A DNA stretch of 64,000 nucleotides from Flavobacterium sp. JAS (GTDB lineage Bacteria; Bacteroidota; Bacteroidia; Flavobacteriales; Flavobacteriaceae), in NCBI RefSeq assembly GCF_020991455.1, contig NZ_JAJMOX010000006.1:1-64000 (forward strand). Reading direction: 5' to 3'. Position 1 is the stretch's first letter; each line of letters opens with the position of its first letter. Both the position numbers and the translations under genes were made by a program. Below the pieces are notes generated by a model. It did not search any database, was not told the DNA's origin, and saw only the letters and a list, made by a program, of their open reading frames with translations. Positions 34,700 to 45,051 of the stretch are shown here, piece after piece.

Positions 34700-36550
34700 A
34701 TGTGTGGAATTGTTGGATATATCGGTCATAGAGAGGCGTATCCTATTATTATCAAAGGATTAAAACGACTCGAATACAGAGGATATGATAGTGCTGGTGT
34801 TATGTTATATGATAACCAGGACGGTGTAAAAGTCTGTAAAACAAAAGGTAAAGTGTCTGATCTTGAGGCTAAGGTACAAGGCAATTTTGCGACAAACGGA
34901 AGTATAGGAATTGGGCATACACGTTGGGCTACACATGGAGTTCCGAATGATGTAAACTCACATCCACATCTTTCAAATTCAGGTGAGTTGGTTATTATTC
35001 ATAATGGAATCATTGAGAATTATGCGCCACTTAAAGAAGAATTGATCAAAAGAGGTTATACTTTTATATCAGATACGGATACAGAAGTTTTAGTGAATTT
35101 AATTGAAGAAGTTCAAAAAAACGAAGGTCTTAAATTGGGTAAAGCAGTTCAGGTAGCTTTAAATCAGGTTGTGGGTGCTTATGCAATTGCAGTTTTTGAT
35201 AAAAAGAATCCGAATGAAATAGTTGCTGCAAGATTAGGAAGTCCATTGGCAATTGGTGTTGGTGAAGGAGAGTTTTTTATTGCTTCTGATGCTTCGCCAT
35301 TTATTGAATATACTTCGAATGCAATTTATCTTGAAGATGGTGAAATGGCAAATATCAGATTGCACAAACCTCTTAAAGTTAGAAAAATTAAAGACGATTC
35401 ATTAGTAGATCCTTATATTCAGCAGCTTCAAATGAATTTGGAGCAGATTGAAAAAGGTGGATATGATCACTTCATGCTTAAAGAAATCTATGAGCAGCCA
35501 AGTGTAATAAAAGATACTTACAGAGGAAGACTTCATGCAAATGAAGGAATTGTACAGATGGCAGGTGTTGAGGATAATCTTGAAAAATTCTTAAATGCAA
35601 AACGTATTCTAATCGTGGCTTGTGGTACTTCATGGCACGCAGGATTGGTAGCAGAATATATTTTTGAAGAGTTTACCCGTATTCCTGTTGAAGTAGAATA
35701 TGCTTCTGAGTTTAGATACAGAAACCCAATTATCAATAAAGACGATGTTGTTATTGCTATTTCTCAATCTGGAGAAACTGCAGATACAATGGCGGCTATT
35801 AAATTGGCAAAAGAAAACGGAGCTTTCGTTTTTGGAGTTTGTAATGTGGTAGGTTCTTCTATTTCAAGAGAAAGTCATGCAGGTGCTTATACACACGCAG
35901 GACCGGAAATTGGAGTAGCTTCGACTAAAGCTTTTACAACTCAAATCACGGTTTTAACAATGATTGCTTTGCGTTTAGGAAAAGCTAAAGGAACATTGTC
36001 AAACACTGATTTTCATACCTACTTACAAGAATTAGAAATAATTCCTGAAAAAGTAGCCGAAGCATTAGAGACAAACGACAGAGCAAAAGAAATTGCTGCA
36101 GCTTTTAAAGATGCACCAAACTGTTTGTATCTAGGTCGTGGATATAACTTCCCGGTAGCATTAGAAGGTGCTTTAAAGCTTAAAGAGATCTCTTATATTC
36201 ATGCTGAAGGTTATCCTGCGGCTGAGATGAAACACGGTCCTATTGCGCTTATTGACGAGCACATGCCGGTTATTGTAATTGCGCCTAAACAAGGGCATTA
36301 TGATAAAATTGTAAGTAACATTCAGGAAATTAAATCGAGAAGTGGTAAAATCATCGCTGTAGTTACTAAAGGAGATACACAAGTTCGTGAATTAGCCGAT
36401 TATGTAATCGAAATTCCTGAAACTTCAGATGCTTTATCTCCATTAATTACTACAATTCCTTTGCAATTGCTGTCTTATCATATCGCAGTAATGAGAGGTT
36501 GTAATGTTGATCAACCTCGTAACTTAGCAAAATCAGTTACGGTAGAGTAG
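34700..36550 (+). CDS. glmS: Glutamine--fructose-6-phosphate aminotransferase
   Basis: The 616-residue length fits. The N-terminal Ntn glutaminase begins MCGIVGYIG, with Cys2 the nucleophile after Met removal, and includes TRWATHGVPNDVNSHPH. The two SIS sugar-isomerase domains follow, with ACGTSWHAGLVAEY, ISQSGETADTMAAIKL, STKAFTTQITVL and the C-terminal ending DQPRNLAKSVTVE. The enzyme makes glucosamine-6-phosphate, the entry to peptidoglycan and lipopolysaccharide amino sugars. A hairpin terminator follows 25 bp downstream. Identification is secure. Confidence 0.97.
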   Translation: MCGIVGYIGHREAYPIIIKGLKRLEYRGYDSAGVMLYDNQDGVKVCKTKGKVSDLEAKVQGNFATNGSIGIGHTRWATHGVPNDVNSHPHLSNSGELVIIHNGIIENYAPLKEELIKRGYTFISDTDTEVLVNLIEEVQKNEGLKLGKAVQVALNQVVGAYAIAVFDKKNPNEIVAARLGSPLAIGVGEGEFFIASDASPFIEYTSNAIYLEDGEMANIRLHKPLKVRKIKDDSLVDPYIQQLQMNLEQIEKGGYDHFMLKEIYEQPSVIKDTYRGRLHANEGIVQMAGVEDNLEKFLNAKRILIVACGTSWHAGLVAEYIFEEFTRIPVEVEYASEFRYRNPIINKDDVVIAISQSGETADTMAAIKLAKENGAFVFGVCNVVGSSISRESHAGAYTHAGPEIGVASTKAFTTQITVLTMIALRLGKAKGTLSNTDFHTYLQELEIIPEKVAEALETNDRAKEIAAAFKDAPNCLYLGRGYNFPVALEGALKLKEISYIHAEGYPAAEMKHGPIALIDEHMPVIVIAPKQGHYDKIVSNIQEIKSRSGKIIAVVTKGDTQVRELADYVIEIPETSDALSPLITTIPLQLLSYHIAVMRGCNVDQPRNLAKSVTVE

Positions 36551-36575
36551 GTTTTATTTAAAATATACAAATGTT

Positions 36576-36607
36576 AAAAAAGCGAGATTTAGGTCTCGCT
36601 TTTTTTT
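36576..36607 (+). terminator. Terminator after glmS
   Basis: The stem gcgaga / tctcgc, extended by A-U pairs from the flanking A and T runs, lies at 36576-36606 and is followed by eight or more T. Confidence 0.85.
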
Positions 36608-36856
36608 ATTGTCAAATTTTTTTTCTCAACCCCTTATTTTTATTAAATCCTCAGAAATTTTATTAAAAATAATATGTATGCATAGTATTGGTGTTATTAT
36701 AACTTTGATATTTGATTTTAATTTAAGAAATACAATTGATGAATAGTTAAAATAGTGGTTAAAAATGTATAGAATATTAATTTTTTTTAACGTTTTTTTA
36801 ATAATATTAAAATTATTTGTATTTTGGCTATATAAACTAACAAAAAACCTAACCCA
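36608..36856. other. AT-rich upstream region of the TonB receptor gene
   Basis: About 250 bp is almost free of G/C. A TAACTTTG box at 36700-36707 fits TAnnTTTG but would leave a leader near 140 bases, and no -33 TTG is correctly spaced. No gene or repeat was seen. Confidence 0.4.
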
Positions 36857-39688
36857 ATGAGACTGTATTTGCTAATTATGTTGTTTTTCAGCGGAATATC
36901 CTTTGCGCAGAATACAATTACCGGTTCTGTTACTGATGGTAACAAACAAGCTATTCCTGGTGCCAACATTGTTATTGTAGGAGATCAAAGTGGTACTTCT
37001 ACTGATTTTGACGGGACATTTAAATTAACTACTTCAACTAAGCCTCCATTTACGATTAAAGTATCTGCTGTTGGATTTACTTCTAAAACAGTAAACATTA
37101 CGGCAGCGAACCAAAAAGTAGATGTGGTTTTGAAAGACGAAGAAAACAAACTGGATGAAATTGTAGTTTCTGCTTCAAGAACTCCGGAGCGTGTTTTGGA
37201 ATCACCGGTTACCATTGAAAGAATGGGAATTGTAGATATCAAAAAAACCGCTTCACCTTCTTTTTATGATGGTATGGAGAATATGAAAGAAGTACAGATG
37301 AATACCAGTAGTATGACTTTTAAATCTGTTAATACCAGAGGGTTCGCGACTGTGGCAAATACACGTTTTATGCAGTTGGTGGACGGAATGGATAATTCAT
37401 CTCCATTGTTGAACTTTGTGCTTGGTAACATGATTGGAGTTTCTGAAATAGATGTTCAGAGTGTTGAGTTGTTGCCTGGAGCTTCTTCTGCTTTATATGG
37501 TGCAAATGCTTTTAACGGAATTTTATTTATGAACAGTAAAAGTCCGTTTACGAATCAGGGTATTTCAACGTATTTAAAAATGGGACAAACGTCTCAAAAT
37601 GCAGCCGGTAATAATTTATATTATGATTTTGGAATTAGAATGGCATTTGCTTTTAATAAATATATTGCCGTTAAAGCTAACTTCACTTATATGGAAGCTA
37701 CTGATTGGTACGCAACGGACTATAGTGATAAAACTACTGCCGGAATAGATAGAACTAATCCAAATTATGACGGAATAAATGTTTATGGTGATGAAGTTTC
37801 GACAAACATTAAAGGGGTGGGACAAACATTGGCAAGTTTGGGAATTATTCCTGTAGGTGCTGTAAATTTATTGCCAAATACTAATGTTAGTAGAACTGGT
37901 TATAATGAGGTGAATCTTACCGACAATAAAGCAGGTAATACAAAAATAGATCTTTCATTTCATGCAAGGCCATTTGGAGATGAAAGATTAGAAATTATCT
38001 GGCAAAGTAAATTTGGTTTTGGTAATGCTGTTTATCAGGGAGCAAACAGGTATTATTTGAATAACTTTTCAATGCAGCAACATAAAATAGAATTTAAAGG
38101 GAAGAATTTCTTTTTAAGAGGATATACAACATCTGAGGATGGAGGACAGTCTTATGATATGGTATTTACAGGAATCAATGTAGATAGAAAATGGAAAGAC
38201 GATAAAACCTGGTTTGGTCAATATGCAGGAGCTTATATTACGTCTACTTTAGGAGGGGCGACTCCTGAGCAGGCTCATGCCGCTGCAAGAACCACTGCCG
38301 ATACAGGTCGTTATTTACCGGGTAGTCCAGAATTTAAAAATGCCTTTAACCAGGTAATTAGCGACGAGAGTGTATTAACAGGTTCTAAGCTTGTTGATAA
38401 TTCAAGAATTTATCATTCTGATGCTAATTATAACTTTAAAGACATGATAAAATTTGCTGAAATTCAGGTTGGAGGATCTTTTAGATTGTATGAACTGAAT
38501 TCTCACGGAAGAATTTATACTGATGCAGATGGTCCTATTAATTATAATGAATATGGAGCATATACACAATTGGCAAAGAAATTTATGGATGATAGACTAA
38601 AATTTACAGGGTCTATTCGTTATGATAAATCAAAAAATTTCGACGGAAACTTTTCGCCTAGATTAGCACTTGTGTATTCTGCAGGAGAAAAGAAGAATCA
38701 TAATTTTAGAGGATCTTTTCAAACTGGTTTCAGAAACCCATCTACACAAGATCAATACATTGGTTTCAATATTGGAAATGCGGTGTTGTTAGGTTCTGCT
38801 CCTGATAACTTAGGGAGATTTAGTGAGACTTTTAATGTTAGTGCCGAAGGTCAAATGTACAATGGTGGTAAAACAACAAAAGACATGACAGGTTATGATG
38901 CTTATGGTAATTCATATATCGCAAGTTCAGTAACAGCTTTTGCTGCGATGGCAGGATCTAATCCAATAGCGGCAGCAGCATTGTTGAAAAAAGCGAGAGC
39001 GAATTATGTACAACCTGAAAAAGTAAAAGCTTTTGAATTAGGATATCGCTCTATTTATGAAGGTATGTCGATAGATATAAATGGATACTATAATATCTAC
39101 AATGATTTTATTGGTAACCTTAATGTGATTTCTACTTACTACGGAGAAGCTCAGGACAATCCTAATCTTGCTGCGGGACCAACAGATGCTGGTTTTCAAT
39201 CAGTACGTGCAATCCAAAACGGGGAATACAGAGCGTATCAATTATATACAAACTCAGATGTAGAAATTCATTCGTTAGGTTTTGGTGTTGGGCTTTCCAG
39301 AAAAATCATTGCTGATTTTGAATTGGGATTAAACTACAACTATGCTCAATTTGATTTTGACCAGGCAAAAGATCCAAGCTTCGAAGCAGGATTTAATACT
39401 CCAAAACACAGAATTAAAGCCTCTATTGGAAATGATAAATTATTCAAAAACTTCGGATTCAATGTAAGCGGAAGATGGAATAGTGAATACATGTGGGAAT
39501 CTAGTTTTGCTGATGGTTTAATTAAATCTGCAACAGTAATTGACGCACAAATTAATTATGCGGTGCCAAAATTGAAATCGGTATTTAAAGTAGGAGCTGC
39601 AAATATTGGCGGAAAAGAATATACTCAGGTAATTGGAGCAGGGGCTATTGGTCAACAGTATTTTGCTTCTTGGACCATTAATCCATAA
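36857..39688 (+). CDS. TonB-dependent receptor with carboxypeptidase-regulatory-like N-domain
   Basis: The 943-residue outer-membrane protein starts with a signal peptide ending FSGISFAQ. Residues about 20-95 form a CarboxypepD_reg-like domain (ITGSVTDGNKQAIPGANIVI). The plug follows at about 105-230, with LDEIVVSASRTPERVLESP and VELLPGASSALYGANAFNG, and the 22-strand barrel ends in YFASWTINP. No SusD-type lipoprotein follows, only an SGNH lipoprotein, so it is not a canonical Sus pair. The ligand is unknown; the partner suggests a lipidic or esterified substrate. Confidence 0.93.
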   Translation: MRLYLLIMLFFSGISFAQNTITGSVTDGNKQAIPGANIVIVGDQSGTSTDFDGTFKLTTSTKPPFTIKVSAVGFTSKTVNITAANQKVDVVLKDEENKLDEIVVSASRTPERVLESPVTIERMGIVDIKKTASPSFYDGMENMKEVQMNTSSMTFKSVNTRGFATVANTRFMQLVDGMDNSSPLLNFVLGNMIGVSEIDVQSVELLPGASSALYGANAFNGILFMNSKSPFTNQGISTYLKMGQTSQNAAGNNLYYDFGIRMAFAFNKYIAVKANFTYMEATDWYATDYSDKTTAGIDRTNPNYDGINVYGDEVSTNIKGVGQTLASLGIIPVGAVNLLPNTNVSRTGYNEVNLTDNKAGNTKIDLSFHARPFGDERLEIIWQSKFGFGNAVYQGANRYYLNNFSMQQHKIEFKGKNFFLRGYTTSEDGGQSYDMVFTGINVDRKWKDDKTWFGQYAGAYITSTLGGATPEQAHAAARTTADTGRYLPGSPEFKNAFNQVISDESVLTGSKLVDNSRIYHSDANYNFKDMIKFAEIQVGGSFRLYELNSHGRIYTDADGPINYNEYGAYTQLAKKFMDDRLKFTGSIRYDKSKNFDGNFSPRLALVYSAGEKKNHNFRGSFQTGFRNPSTQDQYIGFNIGNAVLLGSAPDNLGRFSETFNVSAEGQMYNGGKTTKDMTGYDAYGNSYIASSVTAFAAMAGSNPIAAAALLKKARANYVQPEKVKAFELGYRSIYEGMSIDINGYYNIYNDFIGNLNVISTYYGEAQDNPNLAAGPTDAGFQSVRAIQNGEYRAYQLYTNSDVEIHSLGFGVGLSRKIIADFELGLNYNYAQFDFDQAKDPSFEAGFNTPKHRIKASIGNDKLFKNFGFNVSGRWNSEYMWESSFADGLIKSATVIDAQINYAVPKLKSVFKVGAANIGGKEYTQVIGAGAIGQQYFASWTINP

Positions 39689-39773
39689 TTGGAGATTTTC
39701 GGATAAAACAAATATGTTATTTACTTTTCTTTAAGAAGGATTTAGAAAGTGATAATTTTAAAATATATAAATT

Positions 39774-41303
39774 ATGATAAAAAATTTCAAATGGCTTTTA
39801 TTGGTTTCGTTGACCTTTGTAGCCTGTAACAGTGATGATAATACTACGGCGCCGGTAGATTCGTCTGACGGATTGCCTTTGACTGCGGGTTCTGCTGATT
39901 TTTCAAAATATGTTGCGTTAGGAGATTCTTTTGCAGCAGGTTTTAGTGATAACGCTTTGTTTATAAAAGGGCAAGAAGGAGCTTATCCTAATATACTTGC
40001 ACAGCAATTTGCTTTAGTTGGAGGAGGAGAGTTTAAAACCCCTTTTACTAATGATAATATAGGAGGATTGTTGTTAGGAGGAAATATAATTTCTGGACCG
40101 CGTTTATATCTAAAAGATAGGCCTGTTCCTGTTGCAGGAACACCAACAACTGAAGTTACCGCACATTTATCGGGGTCCTTTAATAATTTAGGAGTTCCGG
40201 GAGCTAAAAGTTATCATTTGCTTGCGCCAGGTTATGGTAATCCTGCGGGCGTAGTGGCGGGAACAGCAAATCCATACTTTGCCCGTTTTGCTTCAAGTGC
40301 TACTACAACGGTTTTGGCAGATGCAATAAGTCAAAACCCTACTTTTTTCTCTTTATGGATAGGAGGAAATGACGAGTTGGGCTATGCAACAGCTGGAGGT
40401 GATCCTACTGTTAATCCTTTAACGCCAACTGCAACTTTTGATGGAGCTTATAATGCCTTAATTACTCAACTTGTTGCCGGTGGAAGAAAAGGAGTTGTGG
40501 CTAATTTGCCAATTGTAACAACGCTACCTTATTTTCATGTTTTAACCTATAATCAATTAACTCAAGCTGATTTGAGTAGTGGTGGAGTTAGCTTGGTTAA
40601 TACACTAAATGCTCAGCTATATGGACCTATACATAATGCATTGGCATTTTTAGGTCAGGGTGATAGAATTAAACTTTTGTCTACAACAGGAAATAACCCC
40701 ATGATTATGGTAGATGAAAATTTACCAGATCTTTCTGCAAGTTTAAAAGCTGTATTAATGGGTGGTGGATTGGATGCTACAACTGCTACAGTATTGGGGC
40801 AGATTTTTGGAAGGGCAAGACAAACTATACCAACTGATTTAATTTGTTTAAGTGCTTCTGCCCGATTAGGTAAAACGCCATCAGTAGCCATTGATGGAAT
40901 TGCTTCGCCATCGCCTACTTTGTCTCAATTAGGAGTTACATTTCCTTTACCGGATAGATATGTTTTGTTGCCAAGTGAAGTAGCAGAGATTGAAGTTGCG
41001 ACTAATGCTTATAATTTAATTATAAAAACAGCTGCTGACGCAAAAGGTTTAGCATTTGTTGATGCCAAGTCAGTTATGGATCAATTAGGGAAACCAAACG
41101 GAATCGTTATGAATAATTTTACAATGACATCGACTTTTGTAACAGGTGGAACTTTTTCTTTAGATGGTGTTCATCCATCGCCAAGAGGATATGCATTAAT
41201 TGCAAATAAATTTATAGAAGCCATAAATCTAAAATATGGTTCCAATTTAAAAGGTGCTGATTTGGGGAATTATAGGATTTTATTTCCTCAAACAATTCAA
41301 TAA
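39774..41303 (+). CDS. SGNH/GDSL hydrolase lipoprotein
   Basis: The 509-residue protein begins with a lipoprotein signal ending TFVAC at about residue 18. The SGNH blocks are all present: FSKYVALGDSFAAGFSD (block I, Ser), FNNLGVPGAKSYHL (II, Gly), FFSLWIGGNDELGYA (III, Asn) and SLDGVHPSPRGYALIANK (V, Asp and His). It should be an esterase or lipase on the outer membrane. Its gene lies 85 bp downstream of the TonB receptor, so I infer that the two act in the same uptake process. It is longer than typical SGNH hydrolases because of loops between blocks. Confidence 0.9.
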   Translation: MIKNFKWLLLVSLTFVACNSDDNTTAPVDSSDGLPLTAGSADFSKYVALGDSFAAGFSDNALFIKGQEGAYPNILAQQFALVGGGEFKTPFTNDNIGGLLLGGNIISGPRLYLKDRPVPVAGTPTTEVTAHLSGSFNNLGVPGAKSYHLLAPGYGNPAGVVAGTANPYFARFASSATTTVLADAISQNPTFFSLWIGGNDELGYATAGGDPTVNPLTPTATFDGAYNALITQLVAGGRKGVVANLPIVTTLPYFHVLTYNQLTQADLSSGGVSLVNTLNAQLYGPIHNALAFLGQGDRIKLLSTTGNNPMIMVDENLPDLSASLKAVLMGGGLDATTATVLGQIFGRARQTIPTDLICLSASARLGKTPSVAIDGIASPSPTLSQLGVTFPLPDRYVLLPSEVAEIEVATNAYNLIIKTAADAKGLAFVDAKSVMDQLGKPNGIVMNNFTMTSTFVTGGTFSLDGVHPSPRGYALIANKFIEAINLKYGSNLKGADLGNYRILFPQTIQ

Positions 41304-41445
41304 AGCCAATTTTTTTTAGTAAGAAAGTCACTCATTTCTAAAATGAAGTGGCTTTTTTTATTTTGTAAAAAAAATGCTATTTTCGGTATTTGAGGCCTGA
41401 GTTTTAGGAATCAAACAAAATAATAGTATTTTTTATAAAAAAAAA

Positions 41446-41475
41446 TTGATTTTATATTTTAAAAAATTATCTTTG
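41446..41475 (+). promoter_or_regulatory. Promoter of the atpDC operon
   Basis: TTG at 41446-41448 and TATCTTTG at 41468-41475 are 19 bp apart, matching the flavobacterial TTG-N17-23-TAnnTTTG consensus. The expected leader is about 55 bases before the atpD start. Confidence 0.7.
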
Positions 41476-41533
41476 CGCTCTGAAAAAAGAGGTATTTTCG
41501 ATAAACCTAAATAGCTATTTAATAAATACATAA

Positions 41534-43048
<1,515 letters not shown>

Positions 43049-43052
43049 TATA

Positions 43053-43121
43053 ATTATGAATTATGAGTTATAAATTATGAGTTTCAACTCACTTATAACT
43101 CATAACTTATAACTCATAACT
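43053..43121. repeat. Inverted and tandem heptamer repeat between atpD and atpC
   Basis: The left block has variants of attatga/gttataa in tandem, and the right block (cttataactcataacttata and on) is its imperfect reverse complement, around a short loop near 43081-43090. It lies inside the operon, ending just upstream of the atpC ATG. A transcribed hairpin here could act in mRNA stability or differential expression. Confidence 0.7.
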
Positions 43122-43129
43122 AAAAAAAG

Positions 43130-43411
43130 ATGATTTTAGAAATAGTATCACCAGAAGCAAAATTATTTTCAGGAGAAGTAACATCTGTTACATTGCCTGG
43201 AGTTGATGGAAGCTTTCAAATATTGAATAATCACGCTCCTATTGTTTCTATTCTGGAAAAAGGAACTGTAAAAATTGCAGCTCCAAAATTTAGTTTTTCT
43301 AAAGATGTAGCGAGTAAATTCACGAAAGTAAATGACCAAACCTATACATTAGCTATTACGTCAGGTACTATCGAGATGAAAGACAATAAAGTAATTGTTT
43401 TAGTTGATTAA
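43130..43411 (+). CDS. atpC: ATP synthase subunit epsilon
   Basis: The 93-residue protein has the N-terminal beta sandwich of F1 epsilon: MILEIVSPEAKLFSGEVTSV, LPGVDGSFQILNNHAPIVS and a final strand block ITSGTIEMKDNKVIVLVD. The usual C-terminal helical hairpin (about 40 residues) is absent, giving the short form common in Bacteroidota. It controls rotation and ATPase inhibition; without the C-terminal helices the inhibitory arm is missing. It is the second gene of the atpDC unit, with a strong terminator 22 bp after the stop. Confidence 0.95.
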   Translation: MILEIVSPEAKLFSGEVTSVTLPGVDGSFQILNNHAPIVSILEKGTVKIAAPKFSFSKDVASKFTKVNDQTYTLAITSGTIEMKDNKVIVLVD

Positions 43412-43432
43412 AGAGCAATTTCAAAATAAATG

Positions 43433-43465
43433 AAAAAGCCAGACAGTAATGTCTGGCTTTTTTTA
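43433..43465 (+). terminator. Terminator after atpC, copy 1 of GCCAGAC hairpin
   Basis: The stem aaaaagccagac / gtctggcttttt (43433-43444, 43451-43462) has a 6-nt loop and a T-run. A near-identical stem recurs at 44021-44050. Confidence 0.9.
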
Positions 43466-43576
43466 TGTTTATATGTAAATATCGATGGATGATTTAGTAG
43501 ATATATATTGTCAGAAAATTAACAAAAAACATATAAATGACGCATAGAGCACATATTTTTTCTGACATTTATCTGA

Positions 43577-43584
43577 TATATTTG
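43577..43584 (+). promoter_or_regulatory. Putative -7 element of the broken small secreted-protein gene
   Basis: TATATTTG matches TAnnTTTG and lies 29 bp upstream of the lost start codon (ATA at 43614). The promoter thus looks intact although the gene is damaged. No -33 TTG was confirmed. Confidence 0.5.
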
Positions 43585-43613
43585 TAAGCATATTAACATT
43601 TAAAGAATTTATT

Positions 43614-43898
43614 ATAAAAAAAGTTTTTTTTGGAATGCTATTACTAGCATTAGGTTTTGGGACAATGTCTCTAACTACAAGTTCTGATTATGTTGCTAAA
43701 ACTTCAATGAACAATCAGAAAGAAGTTGAAGTTGCAAAAGTTGCATTTGGTCCTACCTATACAATTCCTTGAAAAAGTTGTTGTGAATCACCGCTTACTC
43801 CTATTTATATCGATTTAGCTAAACGCGGGTATCCAAGTACAACTAATTTTACGATTAATAGTACCACAAGTACTACTGTTACTTATACAATTTGGTAA
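43614..43898 (+). pseudogene. Broken small secreted protein (start codon lost, internal TGA)
   Basis: Read in one frame, the sequence is IKKVFFGMLLLALGFGTMSL then TTSSDYVAKTSMNNQKEVEV, IP, a TGA (43770-43772), then KSCCESPLTPIYIDLAKRGY and a C-terminal tail ending TVTYTIW. The first part is a normal signal peptide for this organism, except that its first codon is ATA where ATG is expected; the internal ATG at 43635 would cut it short. Codon use and composition continue past the TGA with no other stop. A 94-codon exported protein with a CC motif is the likely ancestor. Two defects make it a pseudogene rather than an error. The family is unknown. Confidence 0.62.
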
Positions 43899-44020
43899 TT
43901 TTTTTAGATGAATTTCAGAGTGTAATTTTTAATTGTGTCCCTTAAATTATGAATACACTGAAACATTGTTTTATCCAATGGTAAAGGAATAGAGATTTCA
44001 TCTAGAATAAAAGATATTTA

Positions 44021-44050
44021 GAAAAGCCAGACATCACTGTCTGGCTTTTC
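44021..44050. terminator. Terminator, copy 2 of GCCAGAC hairpin
   Basis: The 13-bp stem gaaaagccagaca / tgtctggcttttc (44021-44033, 44038-44050) has a 4-nt loop. It lies between the broken gene and the DUF3667 gene on the opposite strand and can serve both. It differs from copy 1 only in its loop and end bases. Confidence 0.85.
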
Positions 44051-44079
44051 TGTTTTTTAGTTTGTTGGTGATTGTAGTA

Positions 44080-44886
44080 TTAAGAGAACATTCCCCAAAG
44101 ACCAGTGGAAATATATGCGTTTATTGTGAATCCTGAAACAATTCCCCAGGAAATGATTCCGAAGGCACTTACGCCAAAGGCTTTAGCAAATTGAAGTTTA
44201 GTGCTTTTGTTTAAAAACTTGTAATAGAAAACAGTAAAATAAGCTAGTTGAAAAAGCAGAAAAAATAGCGTATTGTAATTTTGTGAAAGATGGAATAAAA
44301 GTGAGATTGGAAGAATCACTAATGTGTTGACTAAGATGCAAAATCCCAGCATATACATACCTGCCACCAGATGCTCTGTGTAATTATAGTTTTCTTTTTT
44401 ATAAAAGAGCCAGAAGAAAAATGCAATAAGTGGTAAAGCCATCATTGCCATTAAATTATAATATTTTTTTATGAAATGATTTACTTTTTCTTTTCGTTCA
44501 CAAAGATGTATCATTTTTTCTTTCTGAGCAGCATTGGTAATATTATTCAGTTCTATGTTTTCTTTTTGTTTATCTACAGGAACTTCTTCTTTTGGGATAT
44601 TGGAAATAAAAACAAATATTGCCGCAATCAGTAGAAAAAAATTAAGCGGAGGAAAGTATTTTTTCCTTTTTCCGTTAATGTATTCTTTGGCTACAGTTCC
44701 ACTTTTTAGTGCCAATTCCTTAATTAGTTGAAAAATGCCTTTGTCAGCATGTGTAAAATAATGAACGATTTCATGAAAAATTTCATGTGGATTTATACGA
44801 TGCAAATGGACTTTCTGACTACAGTTCGAGCAATAATTAAAGTCTGGGTAATTAGGTGTTTCGCAGTTTTTACAATTGATCTTCAT
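44080..44886 (-). CDS. DUF3667 zinc-ribbon membrane protein
   Basis: The 268-residue protein has an N-terminal zinc ribbon CKNCETPNYPDFNYCSNC, then EIVHYFTHADKGIFQLI and SGTVAKEYINGKRKKYFPPL, the DUF3667 pattern. Four hydrophobic segments follow, including NFFLLIAAIFVFIS, IAFFFWLFY and AFGVSAFGIISWGI. DUF3667 proteins are common in Bacteroidota and have no known role. It is separated from the bioF gene by a 165-bp AT-rich divergent gap. Confidence 0.85.
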   Translation of the reverse strand: MKINCKNCETPNYPDFNYCSNCSQKVHLHRINPHEIFHEIVHYFTHADKGIFQLIKELALKSGTVAKEYINGKRKKYFPPLNFFLLIAAIFVFISNIPKEEVPVDKQKENIELNNITNAAQKEKMIHLCERKEKVNHFIKKYYNLMAMMALPLIAFFFWLFYKKENYNYTEHLVAGMYMLGFCILVNTLVILPISLLFHLSQNYNTLFFLLFQLAYFTVFYYKFLNKSTKLQFAKAFGVSAFGIISWGIVSGFTINAYISTGLWGMFS

Positions 44887-45038
44887 TTTTCTTTTTAATA
44901 AAATATATAAATTATTAGGTTGTTAGTTTGTGGTTTTAAAATTAGACAAAAAAAATAATTAACAATTGTTTAAAATTCAAATTATAAATGGCAGATGATA
45001 TCAAACCCGCTGTTTATTTAAAATTGACTTCAATTTCA

Positions 45039-45046
45039 TAACTTTG
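45039..45046 (+). promoter_or_regulatory. Putative -7 element for bioF, almost abutting the start codon
   Basis: TAACTTTG matches TAnnTTTG and ends 5 bp before the bioF ATG at 45052. If it is used, transcription would begin at or beside the start codon and the mRNA would be leaderless. The nearest upstream TTG is only 12 bp away, shorter than usual. Confidence 0.4.
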
Positions 45047-45051
45047 CTTTT

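Larger units (their letters stand above)
43466..44020. other. Segment between duplicated hairpins
   Basis: This 555-bp stretch contains the broken small secreted-protein gene and otherwise AT-rich non-coding DNA with no other open frame that resembles a protein. The two outer hairpins have the same stem sequence. Confidence 0.6.

Noticed and set aside
36700..36707. Definite promoter of the TonB receptor
   Set aside because: Only one box matches and the implied leader is long, so it is recorded only as a possibility in the spacer entry.
43770..43772. TGA as a selenocysteine codon in the small secreted protein
   Set aside because: No selenocysteine insertion structure is visible, the start codon is also lost, and no selenoprotein machinery is seen in the window.
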